Source: Propionivibrio hellwigii (GTDB lineage Bacteria; Pseudomonadota; Gammaproteobacteria; Burkholderiales; Rhodocyclaceae). Taken from it: 64,000 nt of DNA. The position numbers and the translations under genes are program-made. Positions 35,266 to 43,183 of the stretch are shown piece by piece. The notes under the pieces are model-generated. The model worked only from the letters and a program-made list of their open reading frames with translations. It made no database searches and was not told the origin of the DNA. The stretch spans positions 186,001 to 250,000 of the forward strand of contig NZ_JBEUWX010000002.1 of NCBI RefSeq assembly GCF_041770905.1. The letters run 5' to 3'. Positions within the stretch are counted from its first letter, which is position 1; the number at the start of each line of letters is the position of its first letter.

Positions 35266-36135
35266 ATGAAAAAGTTTTTTCTGGGCGTCTGTCTATTTCT
35301 GTCCGCCAGTTTGGCGCTGGCGCAGATGCCCGAAAAAACACGGCAAGAGGTGGCGCAGGCGATTCAACAAGGGAATTACGAACAGGCAGTGCGATTACTA
35401 CGCCCTTGGGCGTGGCGTGGCGATGCTCGCGCGCAGCACAGCCTTGGCGTAATGTATCGCGATGGTCTTGGCGTTGCGCAGGACTATGCCCAGGCGCGCG
35501 AATGGCTGGAAAAAGCTGCCGCACAAGGGAATGCCAAAGCACAAACCAACCTTGGCCTGATGTATGGTGATGGCCGAGGCGTTGCGCAGGATTATGCCAA
35601 GGCGCGCGAATGGTGGGAAAAAGCGGCCGTTCAGGGGAATGCGGATGCGCAATTTAACCTTGGCGCGATGTATGACGCTGGCCGAGGCGTCGCCAGGGAT
35701 TTGCTCAAGGCGCGCGAATGGTATGAACAGGCGGCGGCGCTGGGGGACGTGGATGCACGATTCAATCTTGGCCTGATGTATCGCGATGGTCTTGGCGTTG
35801 CGCAGGACTATGCCCAGGCGCGCGAATGGCTGGAAAAAGCCGCCGCACAAGGGAATGCCAAAGCACAATACTGCCTTGGCGCGATGTATTACGACGGTCA
35901 TGGCGGTATTGCCCGGAATTACGTCAAAGCGCTTGAATGGTGGGAGAAGGCGGCCGACCAGGGGAATGCCAGAGCGCAATTCAACATTGGCGTGATATAT
36001 CGCGACGGGCAGGGTGTCGCGCAGGATGACGGCAAGGCGCGCGAATGGTTCGAGAAAGCGGCTGCACAGACAGAAAATGCTGAGGTAGTGCGCAAAGCCC
36101 GGCAGGCGCTGGAGAGGATGCGCGGGAAGCGTTGA
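35266..36135 (+). CDS. Exported Sel1-repeat protein, 6 repeats
   Basis: The 289-residue protein has a signal peptide cut after SLALA (about residue 18), a spacer with MPEKTRQEVAQAI and LRPWAWRGD, then six Sel1-like TPR units of 36 residues (GxAxAQxxLGxMYxxGxGVAQDYAxAREWxEKAAAQ) and the tail VRKARQALERMRGKR. Sel1 repeats make helical solenoids for protein-protein contacts. The exported form would act in the periplasm or outside. AAGGGA precedes the ATG, and a 9-codon leader frame (MNQSRDIKR) ends in an overlap with it. The ligand is unknown. Confidence 0.85.
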   Translation: MKKFFLGVCLFLSASLALAQMPEKTRQEVAQAIQQGNYEQAVRLLRPWAWRGDARAQHSLGVMYRDGLGVAQDYAQAREWLEKAAAQGNAKAQTNLGLMYGDGRGVAQDYAKAREWWEKAAVQGNADAQFNLGAMYDAGRGVARDLLKAREWYEQAAALGDVDARFNLGLMYRDGLGVAQDYAQAREWLEKAAAQGNAKAQYCLGAMYYDGHGGIARNYVKALEWWEKAADQGNARAQFNIGVIYRDGQGVAQDDGKAREWFEKAAAQTENAEVVRKARQALERMRGKR

Positions 36136-36220
36136 GTGCGCGCAGCAAACAGCCGCTGGATATAATGTGCCGTGTGTTCCTTCGCTCAACACCATGAATC
36201 AATCAAAGGGAGATTAAACG

Positions 36221-36664
36221 ATGAAAAAGTTTTTACTGGGCGCCTGCCTGTTTTTGTCCGTGAGTCTGGCGCTGGCGCAAATTCCCAAGAAAACATGGCA
36301 AGAAGTCGAGCTGGCGGTTATACAAGGGAATGAGGCACGAACCATAGAGCTGCTGCAACCCTGGGCGGAACGTGGTGATGCTCGGGCGCAGAGCCTCCTT
36401 GGCGTGGTGTATTACGATGACGAAGGCACCGTGCGGGATTACGCCAAGGCGCGCGAATGGTGGAAAAAATCGGCCGCCCAAGGGAATGCAGCGGCGCAGT
36501 ACAGCCTTGGCTGGATATATTACGAGGGTCACGGCGTCGCGCAGGATTACGCCAGGGCGCGCGAATGGTGGGAGAAAGCGGCTGCGCAGACAGAAAATCC
36601 AAAAAATATTGAAGTGGTGCGCAAAGCCCGGCAGGCGCTGGAGCAAATACGCCGCGAGCGTTGA
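36221..36664 (+). CDS. Exported Sel1-repeat protein, 2 repeats
   Basis: The 147-residue protein has a signal peptide (KKFLLGACLFLSVSLALAQ) and the same pre-repeat spacer, then only two 36-residue Sel1 units and the tail VRKARQALEQIRRER. The first unit is divergent (YYDDEGTVRDYAK). It is one of six tandem paralogues on this strand. A TATAAT box lies at 36161-36166, with no good -35 at 17 bp. AAAGGGAG precedes the ATG. Confidence 0.83.
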   Translation: MKKFLLGACLFLSVSLALAQIPKKTWQEVELAVIQGNEARTIELLQPWAERGDARAQSLLGVVYYDDEGTVRDYAKAREWWKKSAAQGNAAAQYSLGWIYYEGHGVAQDYARAREWWEKAAAQTENPKNIEVVRKARQALEQIRRER

Positions 36665-36689
36665 GTGCGGTGGGGGTGTGCGCTGAACG

Positions 36690-36956
36690 CCCGCAACGAC
36701 AGGCCGCACGCCCGCGTCTTTTGGGCGTTTCAGACTGGGCGGTGCCAAAGCCCGCATCCTCTAGGGAATTTCAGGCAAAGCAGCGCAGCAACCCGCGTCA
36801 ATTGGGCGTTTGCGGGCAGGCGCTCCGGACGCCCTTATTCTGCGCGGGTTCCCGGCCTGCTCGGAGAGAAGCCGGTCAAGAGCATCACGACTTATGTTCC
36901 AACGGCTTTCCAGCCTGCACGGAGACGCCTGTGTTACACGGGTCAGAAGGGTGACG
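36690..36956. repeat. Modular repeats of the Sel1-flanking type
   Basis: The gap between Sel1 genes 2 and 3 holds ACGCCCGCGTCTTTTGGGCG, ACCCGCGTCAATTGGGCG and related modules, the same set as before gene 1. Confidence 0.6.
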
Positions 36957-37013
36957 ATGGGGCGGGTGCGCCGAGCGCGGCGGGCGCCGGAGAGAATACG
37001 CGGAAGGCGTTGA
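36957..37013 (+). pseudogene. Orphan C-terminal tail of a Sel1-repeat gene
   Basis: MGRVRRARRAPERIRGRR plus stop is a degenerate copy of the Sel1 tail (RRARQALERMRGKR in intact genes). It precedes the promoter of Sel1 gene 3 exactly as the copy at 35116 precedes gene 1. Confidence 0.6.
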
Positions 37014-37038
37014 GTGCGGCGAGCAAACGCCGGATAAT
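37010..37038 (+). promoter_or_regulatory. Promoter of the third Sel1 gene
   Basis: TTGAGT (37010-37015), 17 bp, GATAAT (37033-37038), overlapping the stop codon of the orphan tail upstream. The conserved leader CATTCATTCGCACG follows. Confidence 0.6.
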
Positions 37039-37092
37039 GCAGCGTGCATTCATTCGCACGGCGCCATGAATCAGTCAAAAGGAGACCACACG

Positions 37093-37626
37093 ATGAAAAA
37101 GCTTTTACCGGGCGTCTGCCTGCTACTTTCCGCCACGCTGGCGCTGGCGCAAATGCCTGGGGAAACACGGCAAGAGGCGATGCTGGCGATTCAACAAGGC
37201 AATTACACGCACGCTGCGCAATTGCTGCGCACCTGGGCGGAGCGTGGCGATGCACAGGCGCAATACTATCTTGGCGTGATGTATAGCAATGGCGACGGCT
37301 TCGCCCAGAATAACGCCAAGGCGCGCAAATGGTGGGAAAAGGCGGCCGCCCAAGGAGATGCAAAAGCACAATACAACCTCGGCGTGATTTATTACGATGG
37401 TCAAGGCGTTGCACAGAGTTACGCCAAGGCGCGCGAATGGTGGGAAAAGGCGGCCGCCCAGGGGTATGCGGAGGCGCAATACAACCTTGGCTTCATGTAT
37501 GCCGGTGGTCGAGGCGTTGCCAAGGATTTGCTCAAGGCGCGTAAATGGTACGAGCAGGCGGCTGCACAGACAGAAAATCCTGAAATAGCGCGCCGAGCTT
37601 TGCAGGCGCTAGAGAAAATGTACTGA
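37093..37626 (+). CDS. Exported Sel1-repeat protein, 3 repeats
   Basis: The 177-residue protein has a signal peptide cut after TLALA, the spacer MPGETRQEAMLAIQQGNYTH, three 36-residue Sel1 units, and the shortened tail RRALQALEKMY. The start is ATG 37093 with AAAAGGAG upstream; an in-frame ATG at 37066 would add the conserved leader peptide MNQSKGDHT to the signal peptide. As with its neighbours, a scaffold role outside the cytoplasm is inferred. Confidence 0.84.
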   Translation: MKKLLPGVCLLLSATLALAQMPGETRQEAMLAIQQGNYTHAAQLLRTWAERGDAQAQYYLGVMYSNGDGFAQNNAKARKWWEKAAAQGDAKAQYNLGVIYYDGQGVAQSYAKAREWWEKAAAQGYAEAQYNLGFMYAGGRGVAKDLLKARKWYEQAAAQTENPEIARRALQALEKMY

Positions 37627-37631
37627 AGGCG

Positions 37632-37768
37632 TTGAGTGCGGCAGACCGCCGCTATAGCGGATTGAATTAATTTTCGATACGAGGCGGCAAGCCGCAGACA
37701 GTACAAGGAGTACGGCAAGGCGCAGCAACGTCGTGGCGAAAGTTAAGCTAATTCGCTATATATACAAT
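37632..37768 (+). promoter_or_regulatory. Promoter of the fourth Sel1 gene, split by an inserted element
   Basis: TTGAGT (37632-37637) is separated from TACAAT (37763-37768) by a 108-bp palindromic element. Removing one element plus one TA copy restores a 17-bp spacer, the same as in the promoters at 35175 and 37010. The present promoter must use other -35-like sequence from the element or be weak. Confidence 0.65.
37653..37760. mobile_element. Correia-like element inserted at TA in a promoter
   Basis: The element has ends TATAGCGGATTGAATTAA and TTAAGCTAATTCGCTATA, closer to the Neisseria Correia ends (TATAGTGGATTA, from memory) than the other copies here. The central GCCGCAGACAGTACAAGGAG and GTACGGCAAGGCG blocks are shared by all copies. 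A TA dinucleotide is doubled at its borders. Confidence 0.8.
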
Positions 37769-37816
37769 GCGCCGTTCATTCGCACGACAGACGCGAATCA
37801 ATCAAGGGTGACCACG

Positions 37817-38908
37817 ATGAAAAAGCTTTTACTGTGCGCCTACCTGCTCCTGTCCGCCAGTTTGGCGCTGGCGCAGATGCCTGAGGAAACATGGCAGGCG
37901 GCGGGGCGGGCGATTCAACAAGGTAATTATGCACACGCCGCTCAATTGCTGTGCCCTTGGGCGGAACGCGGCGATGCCTGGGCGCAATACAACCTCGGCG
38001 TGATGTATTACCGTGGTCAAGGCGTTGCGCAGGATGATGCCAAAGCGCGCGAATGGTATGAAAAAGCCGCCGCTCAAGGGCATGCAGGGGCGCAAACCAA
38101 CCTTGGCTTTATGTATGACAATGGTCGAGGCGTTGCCAAGGATTTGCTTAAGGCGCGTAAATGGTTCGAGAAAGCGGCTGCGCAGGGATATGCGCATGCA
38201 CAGTACCGCCTTGGCGTGATGTATCGTGATGGACGCGGCGGCGCGCGGGATTACGCCAAAGCGCGCGAATGGTTCGAGAAAGCGGCTGCTCAAGGGCTGG
38301 CAGAGGCGCAATACAACCTCGGCCTGATCTATGGCGCTGGCCGAGGCGTCGCGCAGGATGATGCCAAAGCGCGCGAATGGTATGAAAAAGCCGCCGCTCA
38401 AGGGCATGCAGGGGCGCAAACCAACCTTGGCCTGATATATGACACTGGTCGGGGCGTCGCGCAAGATGATGCCAGAGCGCGTAAATGGTACGAGCAGGCG
38501 GCCGCTCAAGGGAATGCCGAAGCACAATACAACCTTGGCGTGATGTATCACACTGGTCAAGGCGTTGCACAGAGTTACGCCAGGGCGCACGAATGGTTCG
38601 AGAAAGCGGCAGCACAGGGAGATGCGTATGCGCAATACAACCTTGGCGTGATGTATCGCGATGGTCAAGGCGTTGCGCGGAATTACGCCCAAGCGCGTAA
38701 ATGGTGGGAGAAGGCCGCTGCACAGGGGGATGCAGATGCACAGTATGGCCTTGGCGTCATGTATTACGATGGCCGGGGCGTCGCCAAGGATCTGTTCAAG
38801 GCGCGGGAATGGTTCGAGCAGGCGGCTGTGCAGAGAGAAAATGCAGAAAATACTGAAGCGGTACGCCGAGCGCGGCAGGCGCTGGAGAGAATGCGTCAAG
38901 GACGTTAA
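37817..38908 (+). CDS. Exported Sel1-repeat protein, 8 repeats
   Basis: The 363-residue protein is the longest on this strand: signal peptide (KKLLLCAYLLLSASLALAQ), spacer, eight 36-residue Sel1 units and the tail VRRARQALERMRQGR. Units 1/4/5 and 2/5 share nearly identical DNA stretches (for example GHAGAQTNLG appears twice), which points to recent unit duplication. The start is ATG 37817 after GGGTGACC. Its promoter is split by the element at 37653. Confidence 0.85.
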   Translation: MKKLLLCAYLLLSASLALAQMPEETWQAAGRAIQQGNYAHAAQLLCPWAERGDAWAQYNLGVMYYRGQGVAQDDAKAREWYEKAAAQGHAGAQTNLGFMYDNGRGVAKDLLKARKWFEKAAAQGYAHAQYRLGVMYRDGRGGARDYAKAREWFEKAAAQGLAEAQYNLGLIYGAGRGVAQDDAKAREWYEKAAAQGHAGAQTNLGLIYDTGRGVAQDDARARKWYEQAAAQGNAEAQYNLGVMYHTGQGVAQSYARAHEWFEKAAAQGDAYAQYNLGVMYRDGQGVARNYAQARKWWEKAAAQGDADAQYGLGVMYYDGRGVAKDLFKAREWFEQAAVQRENAENTEAVRRARQALERMRQGR

Positions 38909-38988
38909 CTCCGTGCGGCAAACAGCCGCTGGATATAGTGCGCTGCACTTTCATTCGCGCGACACCATGAATCAAGGGAGATCAAACG

Positions 38989-39441
38989 ATGAAAAAGTTT
39001 TTACTGGGCGTCTGGCTGTTTTTGTCTACCAGTTTGGTGCTGGCGCAGATGCCCGAGAAAACATGGCAAGAGGCGCTGCTGGCGATTCAACAAGGGAATT
39101 ACGAACAGGCCGTGCGATTGCTGCGCCCTTGGGCGGAACGTGGCGATGCCGAAGCACAAGCCTTCCTTAACTGGGTGTATTCCTATGGACAAGGTATCGC
39201 GCAGAATTACGCCCAGATGCGCGAACGTTGGGAGAAGGCTGCCACCCAGGGGGATGCAGAGGCGCAGTACAACCTGGGCTGGATGTATAAAAGTGGTCGA
39301 GGCGGCGTACAGGATTACGCCAAGGCATGCGAATGGTTGGAGAAGGCGGCTGCACAGACAGAAAATGTGGAAGATGTGGAAAATGCTTCAGCGGTGCGCA
39401 AAGCCCGGCGGATGCTGGAGAAAATACACTGGGAGCGTTGA
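38989..39441 (+). CDS. Exported Sel1-repeat protein, 2 repeats
   Basis: The 150-residue protein has a signal peptide (KKFLLGVWLFLSTSLVLAQ), spacer, two Sel1 units and the tail VRKARRMLEKIHWER. The first unit deviates (FLNWVYSYGQGIAQNYAQM), and AQTENVEDVENAS adds a short acidic stretch before the tail. AAGGGAG precedes the ATG. It is a short paralogue of its neighbours. Confidence 0.83.
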   Translation: MKKFLLGVWLFLSTSLVLAQMPEKTWQEALLAIQQGNYEQAVRLLRPWAERGDAEAQAFLNWVYSYGQGIAQNYAQMRERWEKAATQGDAEAQYNLGWMYKSGRGGVQDYAKACEWLEKAAAQTENVEDVENASAVRKARRMLEKIHWER

Positions 39442-39506
39442 GTGAGTGCGGATTGAGGTGCGCTGTGGTTCATTCGCGCAACGAATCAATCAAGGGAGAT
39501 CAAACG

Positions 39507-40481
39507 ATGAAAAAGCTTTTGCTGGGCGTCTGCCTGCTCCTGTCCGCCAGTTTGGCGCTAGCGCAGATGCCCGAGGAAACACGGCGAGAGGCGGCGCAGG
39601 CGATTCTGCAAGGCAATGACACCCAGGCCGTGCAATTGCTGCGCCCTTGGGCGGAACGTGGCGATGCCTGGGCGCAGTACAGCCTTGGTGTGATGTATTA
39701 CCGTGGCCGCGGTGTCGCGCAGAATGATGCCCAGGCACGCGAATGGCTGGAAAAAGCCGCCGCGCAGGGAAATGCGAATGCCCAATTTAGCCTTGGCCTG
39801 ATGTATAAAAATGGCCGAGGCGTCGCGCAGAATTATGCCCAGGCGCGCGAATGGCTGGAAAAAGCCGCTGCACAGGGGTTGGCAGAGGCCCAATTCAACC
39901 TTGGCGTGATGCATAAAAATGGTCAGGGCGTCGCGCAGGGTTACGCCCAGGCGCGCGAATGGTGGGAAAAGGCGGCCGCGCAGGGGGATGCCCAAGCACA
40001 ATACAACCTTGGCGTGATGTATCACGATGGTTACGGCGTTGCGCAGGATTATGCCCAGGCACGTGAATGGTGGGAAAAAGCCGCTGCGCAGGGCCATGCA
40101 GAGGCACAACACAACCTTGGCGTGATGTATCACGATGGTCACGGTGTCGCCCAGGATTACGCCAAGGCGCAGGACTGGTTCGAGAAAGCGGCTGCGCAGG
40201 GGTTTGTAGAGGCACAAACCAACCTGGGCGTGATGTATTACCGTGGCCGAGGCGTCGCGCGGGATTACGCCAAGGCGCGCGAATGGTGGGAAAAAGCCGC
40301 CGCTCAGGGGAATGCGGGCGCGCAATCGAACCTTGGTGTGATGTACGAATATGGTCAGGGCGTCGCGCAGAATGACGCCAAGGCACGCGAATGGTTCGAG
40401 AAGGCGGCTGCGCAGACAAAAAATGCAGAAAATGCTGAAGCGGTGCGCAAAGCCCGGCAAGCGCTGGAGAAAATGCGCTAA
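39507..40481 (+). CDS. Exported Sel1-repeat protein, 7 repeats
   Basis: The 324-residue protein has a signal peptide (KKLLLGVCLLLSASLALAQ), spacer MPEETRREAAQAILQGND, seven Sel1 units and the tail VRKARQALEKMR. AAGGGAG precedes the ATG. The upstream gap of only 65 bases has no good promoter, so it may be read from the previous gene. It is the last intact Sel1 gene of the array. Confidence 0.85.
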   Translation: MKKLLLGVCLLLSASLALAQMPEETRREAAQAILQGNDTQAVQLLRPWAERGDAWAQYSLGVMYYRGRGVAQNDAQAREWLEKAAAQGNANAQFSLGLMYKNGRGVAQNYAQAREWLEKAAAQGLAEAQFNLGVMHKNGQGVAQGYAQAREWWEKAAAQGDAQAQYNLGVMYHDGYGVAQDYAQAREWWEKAAAQGHAEAQHNLGVMYHDGHGVAQDYAKAQDWFEKAAAQGFVEAQTNLGVMYYRGRGVARDYAKAREWWEKAAAQGNAGAQSNLGVMYEYGQGVAQNDAKAREWFEKAAAQTKNAENAEAVRKARQALEKMR

Positions 40482-40519
40482 GGGCGTTGAGTGAGTGCAG
40501 CGGGTTGAACGCTTCAATG

Positions 40520-40697
40520 ACCGGCCGCAATGGCCGGCCGGAAGCCCGCGTCTTTTGGGCATTTCAGACTGGATGGTGCTAGAACCTGCGTCAATCGGGC
40601 GTTTGCGGGCAGGTGCTCCGGAAACCCTTATCCCACGCGGGTTCCCGGCCTGACTGGCTGGAGAAGCCCGTTTTACGCGGGCTGGAGGGGTAAGCTA
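40520..40697. repeat. Modular repeats of the Sel1-flanking type
   Basis: The set of AGCCCGCGTCTTTTGGGC, GCGTCAATCGGGCG and AACCCTTATCCCACGCGGG modules is found again, ending at an orphan Sel1 tail. Confidence 0.6.
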
Positions 40698-40760
40698 ATG
40701 AGGCGAAAGGTGGAACGCCAAGTGCGGCAGGCGCTGGAGAAAATGCGCGGGAAGCGTTGA
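40698..40760 (+). pseudogene. Orphan C-terminal tail of a Sel1-repeat gene
   Basis: MRRKVERQVRQALEKMRGKR plus stop is the Sel1 tail without repeats. Unlike the other tails, it is not followed by a Sel1 gene: the promoter and signal-peptide part seem to be lost downstream. Confidence 0.65.
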
Positions 40761-41092
40761 TGCGTGCGGCGGGTTGAACGTCCGTAGTAATTGGCCACAA
40801 CGACCCGCCGCAACCCCGCGTCTTTTGGGCGTTTCCCGGGTACCTGCTCGCTAGCCCTCGCCAACCCACTTCCAGCCGGCGTTTCAGCCATACGGCTGCC
40901 GACGCCTGCACCTGCACTGCTACGCCAGCGCATATTCCTGAAGCGCTGGGGCGCACTCACCACAAGGCCGCTGCCTGCGCACCCGCTGAGCAGGAACCGC
41001 CGCCAGCGCCTGCTGAGCCGGAGCCCCCACAGGTTGATCGACGGCAAAACGTCAAAATACCGCCCGCCGGAACCCCGTGTCTTTTGGGCATT
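40761..41092. repeat. Repeat block shared with the 58.4-60.6 kb region
   Basis: Sequence around GAATATTCCTGAAGCGCTGG... here CGCATATTCCTGAAGCGC, CACCACAAGGCCGCTGCC, and the end GGTTGATCGACGGCAAAACG recurs in inverse orientation at about 58500-58660 and partly at 60510-60590. It therefore marks the end of the Sel1 region at both sites. Confidence 0.55.
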
Positions 41093-41263
41093 TCATGTTT
41101 GTTTACCTACGAACGCTTTCCCGACCTGGGCATCCCAAATACGACCAATCTGCTGGAGGAAAAATTTGGCGATTTGAAGCAGCGTTTGCGGTGTCATCGG
41201 GGGTTGAAAAAGGAGAATAAGTTGCGGTTTATAAAACATTATTTCGCAAAGGATCCGTCCTAA
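41093..41263 (+). pseudogene. C-terminal remnant of a transposase gene
   Basis: The open frame encodes SCLFTYERFPDLGIPNTT, then NLLEEKFGDLKQRLRCH, and ends LRFIKHYFAKDPS. The pattern (NTTN, E...F..LK..LR.H.G, then RFI..YF) is that of the C-terminal end of IS-type transposases known from Neisseria and relatives. There is no start and no catalytic part. A second, shorter copy at 43419-43522 makes a direct repeat around the insert. Confidence 0.6.
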
Positions 41264-41360
41264 AAACACCTATTTTGTCTATTAGAGCGTTACGTCTCGA
41301 AAAAAACACCTGTTTTGTTCATTACGCCTGAATTTCTTCATACTTTTTCATCTGGCTCCG

Positions 41361-41714
41361 GTGTGGTACGCAATATTTTCGCCGGTTTACTGCTTTTTCA
41401 ACGGGTACCGAATTGATTATGCGCTCACCAATAAACGCCTGTATTGCACCTCCGGGTTGATCGGGCTGGATATTGCCAGTGCCAAGCTGCCTGAAGTACA
41501 GAGTTTGCGGGTGGATGTGGGCGCGCTGGGAGCCGTGTTCAAACGGGGCGCTATCCGCTTCGGTGCCAGAAACGCGCTGCGTTACGTGGAAAATCCCTAC
41601 GAAGTTTATAAGCTGATTCAGCAAACCGTAGTAGACATCACCACCGACCGCCAGTTACCCAACCAATTGCGCCCCGAAGAAAACCTGGGCTACCATACCC
41701 GATATGAGTCTTAA
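41361..41714 (+). CDS. PH-domain (YdbT-like) protein, N-terminally truncated
   Basis: The 117 residues contain a bacterial PH-like (bPH2) domain: IDYALTNKRLYCTSGLIG and AIRFGARNALRYVENPYEVYKLI. Normally two membrane helices precede it; only the end of one (LAPVWYAIFSPVYCFFNGY) is left, read from GTG 41361 or slightly further up. Its 5' part was probably lost when the insert formed. Codon use is more even and AT-richer than in the surrounding chromosome. A DUS-type terminator follows at once. Confidence 0.7.
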   Translation: MWYAIFSPVYCFFNGYRIDYALTNKRLYCTSGLIGLDIASAKLPEVQSLRVDVGALGAVFKRGAIRFGARNALRYVENPYEVYKLIQQTVVDITTDRQLPNQLRPEENLGYHTRYES

Positions 41715-41728
41715 TATTTGCAGGTGCA

Positions 41729-41771
41729 AAAAGGCCGTCTGAAAGATTTTTTTGCTCTCAGACGGCCTTTT
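41729..41771. terminator. Bidirectional terminator made of paired Neisseria DUS copies
   Basis: The hairpin has arms AAAAGGCCGTCTGA (41729-41742) and TCAGACGGCCTTTT (41758-41771). The left arm contains AGGCCGTCTGAA, the AG-type DNA uptake sequence of several Neisseria species. In Neisseria, inverted DUS pairs commonly serve as terminators between convergent genes, as here. I saw no full DUS elsewhere in the window. Confidence 0.85.
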
Positions 41772-41794
41772 GTTGTTTAAACAAAGGCGGAAAC

Positions 41795-42460
41795 TTAACC
41801 GCCCAGCTGCGTGGTTTTATTGACAATAATCTCCACACGTCGGTTTTTGGCACGGCCTTCCGGATTATCGCTGCCGTCGGGGTGGGTATTGGGCGCAACG
41901 GGGTTTGTCGCACCTTGGCCTTTGACTTGATAATTCTGATTCAGGCCTTTCGCTTCAAACCAATTTTTTACTGCCTGTGCACGTGCCAAAGACAAGCGTT
42001 GGTTGTAAGCATCAGAGCCTTTGCTGTCGGTATAGCCGATAATCAGAATCAGCCCTTTGCCTTTTTGACGGATGACATCGGCGGCTTTTTGCAGTTCGGC
42101 ATCGGCTTCGGGTTTGAGTTCGGATTTGTCGAAATCAAATAATACATCCGACGATAAATTGATCTGGATGTTGAAACCTGTTTCCGTGCCGCTCAAGCTG
42201 CTGCCTTGCGCCGACAGACTGCTTCCTTGGGTAGAAAGGTTGTTGCCCTGTGCCGACAGGGTGGAAGAAACCGACTCAGCAGGAGCAGCGGCGGGTGCCT
42301 GTTCGGGAACAGGTGCCGAGGCATTAGGCTGGGTTTGCGGTATTACAGTCGTGCTGGCGGCAGAAGCCTGATTTTGCGGCTTGGCAGGTTCGGGTTCCTG
42401 TCCGCAGGCACACAGGGCGGAGAGTGCCGCAACACAGGTAAGGAAACGCAATGTTTTCAT
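41795..42460 (-). CDS. OmpA-family lipoprotein
   Basis: The 221-residue lipoprotein has the lipobox ALCAC (Cys about 19), a Pro/Ala/Ser/Gln-rich linker with a triple repeat QGNNLSTQGSSLSAQGSSL (about 70-90), and a C-terminal OmpA peptidoglycan-binding domain: VLFDFDKSELKPEADAELQ, GYTDSKGSDAYNQRLSLARA, NRRVEIIVN. It would tie the outer membrane to peptidoglycan. Composition and the neighbouring DUS suggest a Neisseria origin. It lies convergent to the PH-domain gene. Confidence 0.9.
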   Translation of the reverse strand: MKTLRFLTCVAALSALCACGQEPEPAKPQNQASAASTTVIPQTQPNASAPVPEQAPAAAPAESVSSTLSAQGNNLSTQGSSLSAQGSSLSGTETGFNIQINLSSDVLFDFDKSELKPEADAELQKAADVIRQKGKGLILIIGYTDSKGSDAYNQRLSLARAQAVKNWFEAKGLNQNYQVKGQGATNPVAPNTHPDGSDNPEGRAKNRRVEIIVNKTTQLGG

Positions 42461-42526
42461 AAAACAATCTCTACTGGAGCGGTGTGCAGACCGCCCTAAG
42501 CAGCCTGCACATCACCAAGTGGAAAA

Positions 42527-43183
42527 TCAGCGGCTCACTGGCACCGAATCAAACGAGCCCGCACCGGGGAAATCGATGGTGATGGTGGGCGTTGTGGCGG
42601 CCGGGGCGGGGAATTTGAGCGCGACGATTCTGGGGGAACTGCCTGACACGCTTATATCCTTGCCTTGGGGAGAGGGGTCAACCATATATTTGCCGTTTTC
42701 GTCTTGCAGCAGGCTGATGCGCTTGCTGGTGCTTTCGTCGATATAGGCAAAATCGGCAACCTTGCCGGTACGCGCGGTCGTATATTTATAGCCGCCGTTT
42801 TCATTTTTAGCCGGTATAAACATAAATTCCACATTCAGAATCTGGCCGACCACTTTTACTTTGGTTAAGGCCAGTGTGCCCCCTTCGCCAAACGGTTTGG
42901 ACTGGATGGCCTGCGCGGCCGGGTCTTGCTGCTGTTGCGGGGCAGCCGGCTCGCGGATCAGGCTGGGGCTGGGAGCGGGCTCGGGAGTAGGTGCTGGCGG
43001 AGCAGGTGGAGCGGGCTGAGGGTTGGGTGTAGGCGCTGGCGGAGCAGGTGGGGCGGGATGAGGGTTGGGAGCTTGCTCCTGCGCCTGAGGGGGCGGAGTC
43101 GGCTCGGGTTCTTTTTGGCAGGCAGTCACAGTCAGTAAGGCAAAAGCAGACAAAACGACAAGAGTACATTGGGAAATACGCAT
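42527..43183 (-). CDS. Proline-rich lipoprotein of unknown function
   Basis: The 218-residue product has a lipoprotein signal peptide with lipobox TVTAC (Cys about 22). A Pro-rich spacer built on PAPPAPPAPTPNPQ units (about 28-75) follows, then a globular domain (about 85-218) with GTLALTKVKVVGQILNVEF and KVADFAYIDESTSKRISLL, which I do not recognise. It lies upstream of the OmpA-like gene, same direction, 66 bp apart. The two may form an envelope-protein pair. It belongs to the Neisseria-like insert. Confidence 0.8.
   Translation of the reverse strand: MRISQCTLVVLSAFALLTVTACQKEPEPTPPPQAQEQAPNPHPAPPAPPAPTPNPQPAPPAPPAPTPEPAPSPSLIREPAAPQQQQDPAAQAIQSKPFGEGGTLALTKVKVVGQILNVEFMFIPAKNENGGYKYTTARTGKVADFAYIDESTSKRISLLQDENGKYMVDPSPQGKDISVSGSSPRIVALKFPAPAATTPTITIDFPGAGSFDSVPVSR

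Noticed and set aside
35300..40480. Regular 108-bp direct repeats that could suggest a CRISPR-like array
   Set aside because: The repeats are contiguous coding units of Sel1 motifs with no spacers, and no cas genes are present.
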